The position numbers were made by a program, and so were the translations under genes. Under the pieces are notes generated by a model that worked only from the letters and a program-made list of their open reading frames with translations, was not told where the DNA came from and ran no database searches. DNA of 64,000 nt from Acidobacteriota bacterium (GTDB lineage: Bacteria; Acidobacteriota; Terriglobia; Acidiferrales; UBA7541), in NCBI GenBank assembly GCA_021324935.1, contig JAJPIE010000090.1:1-64000 (forward strand), given 5' to 3'. Of this stretch, positions 32,926 through 42,713 are shown one piece after another. The number at the start of each line of letters is the position of its first letter. Positions within the stretch are counted from its first letter, which is position 1.

Positions 32926-34737
32926 TTAGTCCTGAATGACAGGGCGTGGCTCGGCCACATCGGAGTACAGCTTGTCGATCAGATCGTGGTGTTGGCGCTC
33001 AACAACACGGCGCTTGAGCTTCATCGTGAAGGTGAGGTTGCCGTCGGCGAAGGTGAAATCGTCGGCCAGCAGGGCGAATCGCTTGATGGTTTCATATTGG
33101 GCCAGATGCGTAGTCAGACGCGCGATCTCTTTTTCGATAAGCGCGTAGGTGCGCGGGTGGGCGGCAAGCTCGGCGTTGGAGGTGAATTTCAGGCCTTCCT
33201 CGGCCAGTTTGGCGGCGACCGTGGCGTGGTTCGGCACAATCAGCGCGACCACGAACTTCCGTTGATCGCCAACCACCATGGCATTCAAAATGTACGGACT
33301 GTTTTTCAGAGAATTTTCGATGGGCTGCGGAGCGACAAATTTTCCGGCGGCGGTCTTCAGCAGATCTTTCTTGCGATCGGTGATGAAAAGATAGTTGTCC
33401 TTGTCCAGATAGCCGATGTCGCCGGTCCTGAACCAGCCATCCTCGGAAAGCACCTCGCGCGTGGATTCCGGAGATTTGTAGTAGCCCTGCATGACGCACG
33501 GGCCTTTGGCAATGATCTCGCCGTCCTCGGCGATGCGGATCTGCACGTTGAGGATCGGGCGGCCGGAACTTCCCATGCGGTTCTTCGGATAGTTGCTGGT
33601 GAGCACGGGCGAGGTTTCCGTCAGGCCGTAGCCCTGATAGATGGGAATCCCGATGGCCCAGAAAAATTCCGCAAGATCCTTGGAAAGCGGGGCGCCGCCG
33701 GAAAGGACGACGCGCAGCTTGCCGCCCGTGCCGGCGCGGATCTTGGAGTAAACGAGCTTATCGGCGATGGCCCACTTCAGGCGTAAGGCTGGGCTGGCAT
33801 CTTTTTCGCCGCTGCGCCAGGCCGCGGCTTCGCGCGCCGTTTGCATGGCGAAATCAAAAATCTTGCGCTTTACGCCGGTGTTTTTGCTTCCCTGCTCCAT
33901 CAGGCGCGCATAAATTTTCTCAAAGAAGCGCGGCACCGCTGCCAATACAGTCGGATGGACTTCCACCAGCGCCTGCGCCACATTTTCGACGGCCTCGACA
34001 TACGCCACCGGGCAGCCGTTGAAGATGTAAAGATAGTCGAGCATGCGCCCGTAGACGTGAGCCAGCGGCAGGAAGGAAATCGCAAGGTCGGTGGCCGGAT
34101 GCAGCACCAGGTCGCGGCAGGAATCGCTCACGTTGGAGCAGAAATTCGAGTGCGTCAACATCACGCCTTTTGGCTCGCCCGTGGTGCCGGAGGTATAGAT
34201 GATCGATGAAAGCTGGCTGGATAAGACCTTCGCCGCACGCAAGCGATAAGCGGCGATCTCCGAAGGGCCGGCGGACGCGATCAGCGTCTCGTAACGGAGA
34301 AACTCGGCGGGAAGCGCGTCGCCCGCGCCGGCAACGATCACCTGCTGCACCTCCTTGAGTTGGCCGCGCACTTCCAAAAATTTCTGCAGCTGCTTGGCTC
34401 CGGCGACAAAAACCACCTGCGCTCCGCAATGATTCAAAATGTAGGTCATGCGGTCGGGGGATTCGTTGAAATAGACGGGAACGGTGGCCCCGCCGGAGCC
34501 GGTGATGGCGAAATCGGCGGTATGCCATTCGGGGCAGTTCGGGGCCAGCAGGCCGACGCGGTCGCCGGTCTTCACGCCGAGCTCCACGAACGCGTTGGAG
34601 AGGCCCGCGACGCGGCGCATCATCTCCTGCGAAGAGATGGCTTCCCAGCGCTCAGGACCGCGAAACATCTGAGCGCGTGGAGACGGATGCTCCTCAACGG
34701 CAGAGAGGAAGCGCGAAGGAAGAGTGCCATAGTTCAT
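32926..34737 (-). CDS. fadD: Long-chain fatty-acid-CoA ligase (AMP-binding)
   Basis: Activates fatty acids with ATP and CoA. The ATG at 34735-34737 gives MNYGTLPSRFLSAV and about 603 aa, as for FACS-type ligases. The AMP/P-loop motif IIYTSGTTGEPKGVMLTH, YQGYGLTETSPV (A5) and GWFRTGDIGYLDKDNYLFITDRKKDL (A7-A8) are in place. The length and late LAQYETIKRFALL suit the acyl-CoA synthetase bubblegum/FAA type. It is divergent from rnj. Confidence 0.93.
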   Translation of the reverse strand: MNYGTLPSRFLSAVEEHPSPRAQMFRGPERWEAISSQEMMRRVAGLSNAFVELGVKTGDRVGLLAPNCPEWHTADFAITGSGGATVPVYFNESPDRMTYILNHCGAQVVFVAGAKQLQKFLEVRGQLKEVQQVIVAGAGDALPAEFLRYETLIASAGPSEIAAYRLRAAKVLSSQLSSIIYTSGTTGEPKGVMLTHSNFCSNVSDSCRDLVLHPATDLAISFLPLAHVYGRMLDYLYIFNGCPVAYVEAVENVAQALVEVHPTVLAAVPRFFEKIYARLMEQGSKNTGVKRKIFDFAMQTAREAAAWRSGEKDASPALRLKWAIADKLVYSKIRAGTGGKLRVVLSGGAPLSKDLAEFFWAIGIPIYQGYGLTETSPVLTSNYPKNRMGSSGRPILNVQIRIAEDGEIIAKGPCVMQGYYKSPESTREVLSEDGWFRTGDIGYLDKDNYLFITDRKKDLLKTAAGKFVAPQPIENSLKNSPYILNAMVVGDQRKFVVALIVPNHATVAAKLAEEGLKFTSNAELAAHPRTYALIEKEIARLTTHLAQYETIKRFALLADDFTFADGNLTFTMKLKRRVVERQHHDLIDKLYSDVAEPRPVIQD

Positions 34738-34827
34738 CGGAAATTTGAATGTACCCCAGACACAAACTTGGCGCAACGGCAGGGCGAACCAAACGTTTGC
34801 CGGGAAGTTTCCGGGGGCGAGCGCTTC

Positions 34828-34841
34828 GTGACGCGCGTCAC
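34828..34841. promoter_or_regulatory. Perfect 14-base palindrome in the fadD/rnj spacer
   Basis: GTGACGCGCGTCAC lies about 91 bases before the fadD start and 94 bases before the rnj start, close to the middle of the spacer. A second palindrome, CCCGCCGGCGGG, follows at 34846-34857. The first could be an operator for a dimeric regulator; which one is unknown. Confidence 0.4.
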
Positions 34842-34934
34842 AACACCCGCCGGCGGGAGCCGGCAGCCGCGCGGAGAGCGTGGACTGCCGCAGTGTGATA
34901 CGCTTGCAGCGGAGTCGAGGGAGCGCGAAAAAGG

Positions 34935-36602
34935 TTGAGCAAAATCAACGCAACATTGACGGTCATCCCGCTGGGCGGACTCGGCGAATTCGGAATGAAT
35001 ATGATGGCGTTCCGGTTCGGCGACGATATTTTGGTGGTGGACGCGGGCATGATGTTCCCGGAGTCCGAACTTCTGGGCGTGGACCTGGTGATCCCGGACA
35101 TCTCCTTTTTGAAGCAGAATCGGCGGTATGTACGCGCGATCATCTTGACGCACGGCCACGAAGACCACATCGGCGCGCTGCCCTACATCTTGCGCGACCT
35201 GAACGTGCCCATCTACGGAACGCGGTTCACGCTGGCGCTGGTGAAGAAGCGGCTGGAAGAGGCGGGGCTGCTGGAGACCGCACAACTGTTTGAAGTCACG
35301 CCCGGAAGACTGGTGGAGCTCGGGCCGTACGAAATCGAATTTATTCCCGTTACGCACAGCACGATTGATTGCGTGGCGCTCGCGATTCGCACGCCGCTGG
35401 GCGTGGTGATCCACACCGGGGACTTCAAGATCGACCAGACGCCGGTGGATCAATACCAGTTCGACTTGCACGCCTTTGCGCGCTACGGCAACGAAGGCGT
35501 GCTCGCGCTTTTCAGCGATTCCACCAACGTGGAGCGCCCGGGATTTACTCCGTCGGAGCGCGTAGTTGCGCCAAGGATTGAGGAGTTGGTGCGTTCGGCG
35601 CCGCGCCGCGTCGTGCTTTCCTGCTTCGCCTCGTCCATTCATCGCATTCAACAGGTCATCGACATCGCCGAGCGCGTGGGGCGCAAGGTGGCCTTTGTCG
35701 GGCGCAGCATGGTGGACAACGTCGAAATTGCGCACGACCTGGGATACATGCGGATCCCGGACGGGATGGTCGTGCGGCCGCAGGACATCCGCAGCTTCGA
35801 GCCGCGCAAACTGATCGTGCTGGCCAGCGGCTCGCAGGCGGAGCCGATGTCCTCGATGTCCCGAATCGCGGTGGACAATCACCGGTTCGTTACCATCGAC
35901 GAGAACGACACCGTGATTCTCTCCGCGCGCATCATTCCCGGAAACGAAAAAGCCATCTTCCGCATGCTGGACCACATGTTCCGCCGGCGCGCGCTGGTTT
36001 ATTACGACAATTCCGCCGGGCCCATTCACGTCTCCGGCCACGCCAGCCAGGAAGAGCAGAAGCTATTGTTGCAACTGGTGAAGCCAAAATATTTCATTCC
36101 CGTGCACGGAGAGTTCCGTCATTTGTTCCGCCACGCGGCGCTGGCGCACCAGTTGGGCGCAGTGCGCGGAGAGATTCTGCTGCTGGAAGACGGGCAATGC
36201 GTGGAATTCACCGAGGATCGCGTATTCCGGCGCGACCCGGTAACCACCGGCCGGATCCTGGTCGATTCGGGCTCGCTGGAAGAAATCGAAGAAATCGTGG
36301 TGCGCGACCGCAAGCATTTGTCCGAAGAAGGCGTCGTGATTCCGATCATCGCCATCGACAAACATACCGGCCGCGTGGAATCGTCGCCGGAAATCGTGAC
36401 GCGCGGCTTAATGAGCGAGAATGGCCATGAGATGCTGGCCGGCGCGCGCGAGGTGGTGGCCAAGACGGTGGAACTCTCCAACATGGAGGAGCGCGCGGAT
36501 TGGTCGGTGATCAAGGAAAAAATTCGCGTGGATCTAAAACGCTACATCAACAAGCAGACTTCGAAGCGTCCGCTCATCCTCCCCGTGATTTTAGAGGTAT
36601 GA
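34935..36602 (+). CDS. rnj: Ribonuclease J
   Basis: Metallo-beta-lactamase/beta-CASP ribonuclease (5'-3' exo- and endonuclease) for RNA maturation and decay, 555 aa. Zinc motif THGHEDHIGALPY, second-domain PVTHSTIDCVALAI, THTGDFKID-type VIHTGDFKID, and the late PVHGEFRHL. The start is a TTG at 34935 (SKINATLTVIPLGGLGEFG follows). Weak ribosome-site-like GGGAG and AAAAGG lie upstream. Gene ends four bases before the convergent toxin gene. Family call is firm. Confidence 0.95.
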   Translation: MSKINATLTVIPLGGLGEFGMNMMAFRFGDDILVVDAGMMFPESELLGVDLVIPDISFLKQNRRYVRAIILTHGHEDHIGALPYILRDLNVPIYGTRFTLALVKKRLEEAGLLETAQLFEVTPGRLVELGPYEIEFIPVTHSTIDCVALAIRTPLGVVIHTGDFKIDQTPVDQYQFDLHAFARYGNEGVLALFSDSTNVERPGFTPSERVVAPRIEELVRSAPRRVVLSCFASSIHRIQQVIDIAERVGRKVAFVGRSMVDNVEIAHDLGYMRIPDGMVVRPQDIRSFEPRKLIVLASGSQAEPMSSMSRIAVDNHRFVTIDENDTVILSARIIPGNEKAIFRMLDHMFRRRALVYYDNSAGPIHVSGHASQEEQKLLLQLVKPKYFIPVHGEFRHLFRHAALAHQLGAVRGEILLLEDGQCVEFTEDRVFRRDPVTTGRILVDSGSLEEIEEIVVRDRKHLSEEGVVIPIIAIDKHTGRVESSPEIVTRGLMSENGHEMLAGAREVVAKTVELSNMEERADWSVIKEKIRVDLKRYINKQTSKRPLILPVILEV

Positions 36603-36606
36603 GGAT

Positions 36607-36976
36607 TCAGGGATTTGAAAGCGGCGGCCGATTGATTTGCACAAGCATATCCTCCCATTCTTGAGCGGTCGAAGCCGACCACATCAGCAGGAGTTCGTAC
36701 ATGGCTTGAGGAACCGGGAGTTCCTGCGGCACAATGACAACCCCCGGACTGGTGCGTTCCAAGACATACCCTCCAAACTCATAGGGCATCGTCTTGCGAT
36801 CATGTGTAACAAGCATTCTCCCTTGCTCGGCGGCAATTTCCAGAACTTTATCTGTCTGGTAGCCCATGAAGGCCCGCTTCTGCGGCGGTTCGGAAGTCAA
36901 CGGCAGGCTCCAGTCGGAGTACCCCACTCACGATGCGTTCATCGAAAATGACATCCGCCAAAAAACGAACCTTTAT
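36607..36976 (-). pseudogene. DUF5615-type PIN-like toxin gene with a frameshift
   Basis: The minus-strand frame ending at 36607 gives KVLEIAAEQGRMLVTHDRK, then SPGVVIVPQ and LLLMWSASTAQEWED, the C-terminal two thirds of DUF5615 PIN-like toxins. The missing N-terminus sits one frame away: VRFLADVIFDERIVSG followed by EAGLHGLPD (36970 down to 36854), then a stop. Removing one base near 36853 joins the halves as GLPD-DKVLEIA. Upstream, the expected start overlaps the antitoxin stop as ATAA; ATA would be a poor start. So it is a decayed gene or a sequence error. Confidence 0.7.
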
Positions 36977-37293
36977 CGCTGTTTTTCGAATTGTGACGCT
37001 TGCTTCGTTTCCCGGAGTTTTTGAAACAGAGCAGGGTTCTTGGCGCGGAATTCCTCATTCAGCTTAGTGAGGGCTTCCTCATCCACCTTCATGGAGTTCT
37101 CAACCGCCTCCCGATTTTCCAAATAGAAAAGAATGCCACCGTAAACCTGCTGTAGCGCCAGGGTCGGAAAGGAACTCCGGGTCGTCTCCGGAGTGTCGTC
37201 ATTGAGGAAGGCCGTAACAATTGTGTCGATGGGGATCCGGCTATCTACGACGTAGTCGCTCGATCCGCGCTTTTCGACGTAATCCTTGGCCAT
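36973..37293 (-). CDS. DUF433-domain antitoxin-like protein
   Basis: 106 aa. The N-terminal YVEKRGSSDYVVDSRIPIDTIVTAF and FPTLALQQVYGGILFYLEN form the DUF433 domain, a winged helix-like fold found in antitoxins of the VapB45 type. A charged C-terminal tail (LNEEFRAKNPALFQKLRETK) probably wraps the toxin. Its stop overlaps the start of the toxin frame. It is intact while the toxin is broken. DUF433 proteins usually bind their own promoter; no palindrome was located in the 70 bases before the start. Confidence 0.8.
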   Translation of the reverse strand: MAKDYVEKRGSSDYVVDSRIPIDTIVTAFLNDDTPETTRSSFPTLALQQVYGGILFYLENREAVENSMKVDEEALTKLNEEFRAKNPALFQKLRETKQASQFEKQR

Positions 37294-37363
37294 GGTACTT
37301 CCTTGCGACGTGTTTAGCAGAACTGGTGGGTATGGGCCGGGAGTAGGCTAGAATCAAACCCCT

Positions 37364-38653
37364 ATGGAATTCGATGCCAACCAAGGGCAGCGCCGAGAAA
37401 TCGCAGCCGAGCCAGGAACTCCCGCGGCCTCGCGGGCCACGTTTGCATTCATCATCATCACCGTGACGCTGGATTTTCTGGCATTCGGCATCATCGCTCC
37501 GGTTTTGCCCAACCTCATTATCCAGTTTGAGGGCGGGGACATGGCGCGCGCGGCCGCGGTCACCGGCTACTTCTCCTTCGCCTGGGCCACCATGCAATTT
37601 CTGTTTTCCCCCGTGCTGGGCGCGTGGAGCGACCGTTTCGGCCGGCGCCCGGTCATTCTCATTTCCTGCCTTGGCCTCGGACTCGACTACATCCTGATGG
37701 CCATCGCGCCCAATTTGCACTGGCTTTTTTTGGGGCGCGTCATTTCCGGATTGACCACGTCCAATGTCTCCACGGCCTTCGCCTACATCGCGGACGTGAC
37801 GCCTCCGGAACAGCGCGCAAAGAAATACGGAATGCTGGGCGCGGCGTTCGGCATGGGCTTCGTGATCGGTCCGGCGGTGGGCGGCGTCCTCGGTCATTAC
37901 AGCTTGCGCGCGCCGTTCTGGGCCGCCGCCCTACTGAGCCTGGCAAATTTCCTGTATGGAATGCTCGTTCTGCCCGAATCCTTGCCGGAGGAAAAGCGGG
38001 CCAAGTCCGCGTGGCACATGGCGAATCCACTTGGTTCGCTGACGCTGCTGCGTTCGCATCCCGTGCTTTCAGGATTGTCCGTGGTAACGGTCCTCTATTA
38101 TCTCGCGCATCAGGCATTGCCGAGCGTATTCGTGCTATACACGGAGTATCGCTACGGCTGGGATGAGCGAACGGTCGGGTTGGTGCTCGGCGCAGTGGGG
38201 ATCTGTATCGCCAGCGTCTCCGGAGGAATGGTGGGGCCGTTCGTGAAAAAATTTGGCGAACGCTGGAGCCTCATTTCCGGGTTGCTTTTCGGCGCGATTG
38301 GGTTTGCGGGCTTCGCGATGGCCGCCAAAGGTTGGGGATTTGTGGCGGCTGTGCCATTCATCGCGCTGTGGGGCGTGGCGGGGCCGGCGATGCAATCGCT
38401 GATGTCGCAGATGGTGGATCATTCCACGCAGGGAAAACTGCAGGGCGCGATCAATTCCCTGCGGGCGATGACCGGCATGGCCGGGCCGCTGCTGTTCACG
38501 CAAGTCTTCAGCGCCGCGATTGCTCCAGGCACGAAGATGTATCTGCCAGGAGCGCCGTATTTCCTCGGCGCGGTGCTGCTGGTTGGCAGTTTGCTGCTAG
38601 CCGTCGCGGTGACGCGCGGAGTGGCGGCAAGAAAATCGGAACAGCCTGCATAG
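37364..38653 (+). CDS. MFS transporter, TetA/DHA1-like drug exporter
   Basis: Twelve-segment major facilitator protein of 429 aa, inner membrane. Motif A is GAWSDRFGRRPVIL between segments 2 and 3, and segment 5 reads GMLGAAFGMGFVIGPAVGGVLG (motif C). DFLAFGIIAPVLPNL in segment 1 is as in TetA and DHA1 drug:H+ antiporters. Drug specificity cannot be read from this. It starts 70 bases from the divergent antitoxin gene. Confidence 0.85.
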   Translation: MEFDANQGQRREIAAEPGTPAASRATFAFIIITVTLDFLAFGIIAPVLPNLIIQFEGGDMARAAAVTGYFSFAWATMQFLFSPVLGAWSDRFGRRPVILISCLGLGLDYILMAIAPNLHWLFLGRVISGLTTSNVSTAFAYIADVTPPEQRAKKYGMLGAAFGMGFVIGPAVGGVLGHYSLRAPFWAAALLSLANFLYGMLVLPESLPEEKRAKSAWHMANPLGSLTLLRSHPVLSGLSVVTVLYYLAHQALPSVFVLYTEYRYGWDERTVGLVLGAVGICIASVSGGMVGPFVKKFGERWSLISGLLFGAIGFAGFAMAAKGWGFVAAVPFIALWGVAGPAMQSLMSQMVDHSTQGKLQGAINSLRAMTGMAGPLLFTQVFSAAIAPGTKMYLPGAPYFLGAVLLVGSLLLAVAVTRGVAARKSEQPA

Positions 38654-38742
38654 CCGCCACGCAGCCGGCCGCGTGAGACTTTCCATACAAAATGCAAAGC
38701 CCGCGTCCGCTGAGCTAAAATAGTGCCGAAGGAGCAAGAAAA

Positions 38743-40428
38743 ATGAGCGCACTGACGCCAGCGATGAACGATCCAGCCGCCAGCCGCGGTCCCTTTCGCG
38801 CGCCGCGCGGCACGCAGCTTTCCTGCAAAGGCTGGCAGCAGGAAGCGGCTCTGCGCATGCTCCTGAACAATCTCGATCCCGACGTGGCAGAGAAGCCGGA
38901 AGACCTGGTGGTCTACGGCGGAACGGGCAAAGCGGCGCGCAACTGGGATTGCTTTCACGCCATCGTGAAATCGCTGCGCGCGTTGGAATCTGACGAGACC
39001 CTCCTGGTGCAATCGGGCAAGCCCGTAGCCGTGTTTCGCACCCATGACTATGCCCCTCGCGTGTTGCTGTGCAATTCCAATCTGGTGGGTCACTGGAGCA
39101 CCTGGGAAAAATTTCATGAACTGGATCGCGCGGGACTCATGATGTACGGTCAAATGACCGCGGGAAGCTGGATCTACATCGGCACGCAAGGGATTTTGCA
39201 GGGCACCTACGAAACGTTTGCCGCCGCGGCGCGCCAACACTTCGGCGGCAACCTGAGGGGAAAACTCGTCGTGACCGGCGGCATGGGTGGCATGGGCGGA
39301 GCCCAGCCGTTGGCCGCCACGATGAACGGCGCGGCTTTCCTCGGCATCGACGTTGATCCGGAGCGCATCAAGAAGCGCCTGAAGACCGGCTATTGCGACG
39401 TGATGGTAACTTCGCTCGACGAGGCGCTGCGCATTTTGAAAAACGCGGTTCGCAAGGGCGAAGCCACTTCCGTCGGGCTGGTCGGCAACTGCGCGGACCT
39501 GATTCCCGAACTCGCGCGGCGCGGCGTGGTGCCCGACGTGCTGACCGATCAGACCAGCGCCCACGACCCCATTGGCGGGTACGTGCCCAATAAAATGACG
39601 CTTGAGCAAGCGCTGGAATTGCGCAGGAGCAATCCGCAGGAATACCGTAAGCGTGCCGTTGCCGCGATGGGCGAGCACGTGCAAGGCATGCTCGATTTGC
39701 AAAAACTCGGCGCGATCACATTCGATTACGGCAACAACATCCGCACCTTTGCCTACGAAGCCGGCGTGAAAAGCGCCTACGGCTTTCCCGGCTTCGTGCC
39801 GGCCTACATTCGGCCGTTGTTCTGCGAAGGAAAAGGGCCGTTTCGCTGGGCCGCGCTTTCGGGAGAAGCTTCGGACATCGCGCGCACCGATCAACTCGTT
39901 TTGGAGATGTTTCCCGAGAACGAACACCTGAAACGCTGGATCACCATGGCGCAGAAAAAGGTGAAGTTCCAGGGACTCCCGTCGCGCATTTGCTGGCTGG
40001 GTTACGGCGAGCGCGACAAATTCGGCCTGGCACTCAACCAACTGGTGGCCAAGGGCGATTTGAAGGCGCCAGTCGTGATGGGCCGCGATCATCTGGATTG
40101 CGGCTCGGTGGCATCGCCTTATCGCGAGACGGAATCGATGAAGGACGGTTCAGACGCCGTGGCCGATTGGGCGCTGCTGAACGCGTTGATCAATACCGCC
40201 AGCGGCGCATCCTGGGTTTCCATTCACAACGGTGGCGGCGTCGGCATTGGCTATTCCCAGCACGCCGGGCAGGTCACTTGCGCCGATGGCACCCCGGAGA
40301 TGGCCAAGCGCATCGAACGAGTGCTGACCAACGATCCCGGCATGGGCGTGGTTCGCCACGTCGATGCGGGCTATCCGGAGGCCGTCGCCTTCGCGCGAAA
40401 AACTGGCGTTAAAGTCCCAATGTTATAG
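38743..40428 (+). CDS. hutU: Urocanate hydratase
   Basis: Second enzyme of histidine degradation: urocanate to imidazolonepropionate, with NAD+ as cofactor. 561 aa, normal. The NAD-binding Gly-rich loop is VTGGMGGMGGAQPLA. The active-site region MGRDHLDCGSVASPYRETESMKDGSDAVADW and LNTASGASWVSIHNGGGVG-type (LINTASGASWVSIHNGGGVGIGYSQHAG) close the protein. ATG with AAGGAGCAAG upstream. It opens the hut cluster; hutH is not in the window. Confidence 0.96.
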   Translation: MSALTPAMNDPAASRGPFRAPRGTQLSCKGWQQEAALRMLLNNLDPDVAEKPEDLVVYGGTGKAARNWDCFHAIVKSLRALESDETLLVQSGKPVAVFRTHDYAPRVLLCNSNLVGHWSTWEKFHELDRAGLMMYGQMTAGSWIYIGTQGILQGTYETFAAAARQHFGGNLRGKLVVTGGMGGMGGAQPLAATMNGAAFLGIDVDPERIKKRLKTGYCDVMVTSLDEALRILKNAVRKGEATSVGLVGNCADLIPELARRGVVPDVLTDQTSAHDPIGGYVPNKMTLEQALELRRSNPQEYRKRAVAAMGEHVQGMLDLQKLGAITFDYGNNIRTFAYEAGVKSAYGFPGFVPAYIRPLFCEGKGPFRWAALSGEASDIARTDQLVLEMFPENEHLKRWITMAQKKVKFQGLPSRICWLGYGERDKFGLALNQLVAKGDLKAPVVMGRDHLDCGSVASPYRETESMKDGSDAVADWALLNALINTASGASWVSIHNGGGVGIGYSQHAGQVTCADGTPEMAKRIERVLTNDPGMGVVRHVDAGYPEAVAFARKTGVKVPML

Positions 40429-40492
40429 GATAGCGGCAACCGCGGTTCGCTGACGTCCCGGTGCGGGGACCCGCGGTCGAGGAGCAGCTATC

Positions 40493-41391
40493 GTGTATAC
40501 CATCCTGGGCGCTACAGGAAATATCGGTTCGTTCATCAACGAAAAACTTCTGGGAAAAGGCGAGCAGGTAAGGGTCGTCGGTCGCAGCGCCTCGCGGCTG
40601 CGGCCGTTTGTACAGCGCGGAGCGGAAGCGTTTGTCGCCGACGTGAACCACGCCGACGCGCTTACGAAAGCGCTAGCCGGGCGCGCGGCATTCTTGATGA
40701 TTCCGCCGAACTTGGCCTCGCCGGATTACCGCGACGAACACGAAGCGGACTCCACAGCCATCGTCTCGGCGGCTAAAAATGCGGGCCTGGCCTGCGCCGT
40801 GAACCTGAGCAGCATTGGCGCCCAGATTCCCGCCGGAATCGAACCGATCGCCGGGCTGCAACAATTCGAGAAGAAGCTGGATGGGCTGGAACGCCTGAAC
40901 ATCTTGCACCTGCGCCCCGCCTTTTTTATGGAAAACTATTTGGGCGCCATTGAAATGATTCGCGTGATGGGAACTTTGGCGCGGCCCTGAAGCCGGACTT
41001 GCGGATTCCCATGATTGCCACGCGGGACATTGGCGCCTACGCCGCGGACCGATTGCTGAAACTCGATTTCAACGGCAAGCAGGCGCAGGAGCTCCTGGGC
41101 GAACGCGATTTGAGCATGATCGAAGTGACCTCCGCGATCGCCAGAGGCATCGGCAGGCCAGAGCTGCGTTACGTGCAGTTCTCCTACGAGCAGGTGGAAG
41201 ACGCCATGGCCAAGATGGGTATCCCGGGCAAATCGGCCTCATACTTTGTGGAAGTGTTCAAGGGATTCAACACCGGCCTCGTCACAGGAATCAAGCCGCG
41301 CAGCGCAACAAACGCAACGCCCACGTCGATTGATACGTTTGTGAAGGAAGTTTTCGTTCCCGCCTATCAGGGAAAGGCCATTGGGGCGTAG
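40493..41391 (+). pseudogene. NmrA-like NAD(P)-binding protein gene with a one-base frameshift
   Basis: Frame 1 (40493-40990) gives MYTILGATGNIGSFINEKLL, VNLSSIGAQIP and LRPAFFMENYLGAI, i.e. the first two thirds of an NmrA/QOR2-like atypical short-chain dehydrogenase, and ends in MGTLARP-stop. The next frame continues with ALKPDLRIPMIATRDIGAYAA and the rest of the domain to 41391. One extra G near 40978 (TTGG to TTGGG) would give MGTLGAALKPDLRIP, joining the halves. No slippery heptamer is at the junction. Intact, it would be about 299 aa. Its role in the hut cluster is unclear. Confidence 0.75.
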
Positions 41392-41429
41392 GTGCAATCG
41401 CCGCCCCGCTTGGGCATAATGCTTAGGCA

Positions 41430-42695
41430 TTGAGCGATAGTCTTCTCATTACAGGTGCATCACAGATTTTGACTCTGCGCGGCGGCGCACCGCGGCGCGG
41501 CAGCTCCCTCTCCAAGGTGGGCTTGGTCCGAGACGCCGCGATGCTTGTGCGCGACGGTAAGATCGTCGGTGCCGGAACACGCAGGGACGTGGAACGCCGG
41601 CCGGAGGCGAAGCGCGCCGAGAAATTTGACGTTGGCGGGCGCGTGATCTTGCCCGGATTTGTGGACTCGCATACGCACTTGATTCATGCCGCCAGCCGCG
41701 CCGAAGAGTATGAACTGAAAATCCAGGGCGCCAGCTATGAAGAGATCGCGCGCAACGGCGGGGGGATTCTCAACTCGGTGAAGAAGTTGCGGGCGGCGAC
41801 GCGCGAGGCATTGAAGAAGCGCGCGGTTGCAGCCCTGGGCGAATTCGCGGCGCACGGCACAACCACCATCGAGGCCAAGAGTGGCTACGGGCTCGACGTT
41901 GCCAGTGAATTAAAAATTCTGACGTTGCACCGCGTGTTAAACCAGGAACAACCCGTCGAAATTATCTCGACCTTTCTCGGCGCGCACGTGGTGCCTTTGG
42001 AATATCGCGGCAAGCCCGGCGGCGCGGAGATGTATCTTGCGTTGCTCATCGACAAGCTTTTGCCGGAAGTGGCCGTGCGCGACCTGGCGGAATATTGCGA
42101 CGTTTTTTGCGATCGCGGCGCATTCACGGTGAGCCAATCGAAGCGATTGCTGACGCGAGCCAAGGAACACGGGCTGCGGCTGCGCCTGCACGCGGAGCAG
42201 TTGTCACACACCGGAGCGACGCGGCTTGCGGTGGAACTCCTAGCGGCAAGCTGCGATCACCTGGAGCAGGTGAACGACGCGGACATTCGCGCGCTGGCAA
42301 AATCCGATACAGTTGCGACCCTGCTGCCAGGCTGCGATTTCCATCTGGGATTGAAGGCCTACGCCCCCGCGCGAAAATTGATCGATGCCGGCGCCATCGT
42401 CGGCCTGGCCACGGATTACAATCCAGGCACAAGTCCCACGGTCAGCATGCCCATGGTGCTTTCGCTGGCCTGCAATCAAATGCGTATGACCCCGGCGGAG
42501 GCGATCTGCGCGGCGACCATCAATGCGGCGTATTCACTGGGCCGCCACGCCTCGATCGGCTCGCTGGAACCCGGCAAACAAGCGGACCTTTCCGTGTGGG
42601 AAGTGGAGGATTACCGGGAAATTCCTTATCATTTTGGAATGAACCTCTGCTGGATGACCATGAAGCGCGGCGCTATTGTCTGGATGAAGGACTGA
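41430..42695 (+). CDS. hutI: Imidazolonepropionase
   Basis: Third enzyme of histidine degradation: imidazolonepropionate to N-formimino-glutamate; amidohydrolase with one metal. 421 aa. Metal-binding HTH in VDSHTHLIHA, then EAKSGYGLD, HAEQLSHTGATRLA and ATDYNPGTSPT. The frame starts at a TTG (41430) with a weak site; no ATG nearby fits. The product feeds FtcD, encoded next. Confidence 0.95.
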   Translation: MSDSLLITGASQILTLRGGAPRRGSSLSKVGLVRDAAMLVRDGKIVGAGTRRDVERRPEAKRAEKFDVGGRVILPGFVDSHTHLIHAASRAEEYELKIQGASYEEIARNGGGILNSVKKLRAATREALKKRAVAALGEFAAHGTTTIEAKSGYGLDVASELKILTLHRVLNQEQPVEIISTFLGAHVVPLEYRGKPGGAEMYLALLIDKLLPEVAVRDLAEYCDVFCDRGAFTVSQSKRLLTRAKEHGLRLRLHAEQLSHTGATRLAVELLAASCDHLEQVNDADIRALAKSDTVATLLPGCDFHLGLKAYAPARKLIDAGAIVGLATDYNPGTSPTVSMPMVLSLACNQMRMTPAEAICAATINAAYSLGRHASIGSLEPGKQADLSVWEVEDYREIPYHFGMNLCWMTMKRGAIVWMKD

Positions 42696-42713
42696 AAATC
42701 AGAATAAAGATTC

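Noticed and set aside
40960..41000. Programmed frameshifting in the NmrA-like gene
   Set aside because: No slippery heptamer or poly-A/T run at the junction, so a simple one-base loss is more likely.
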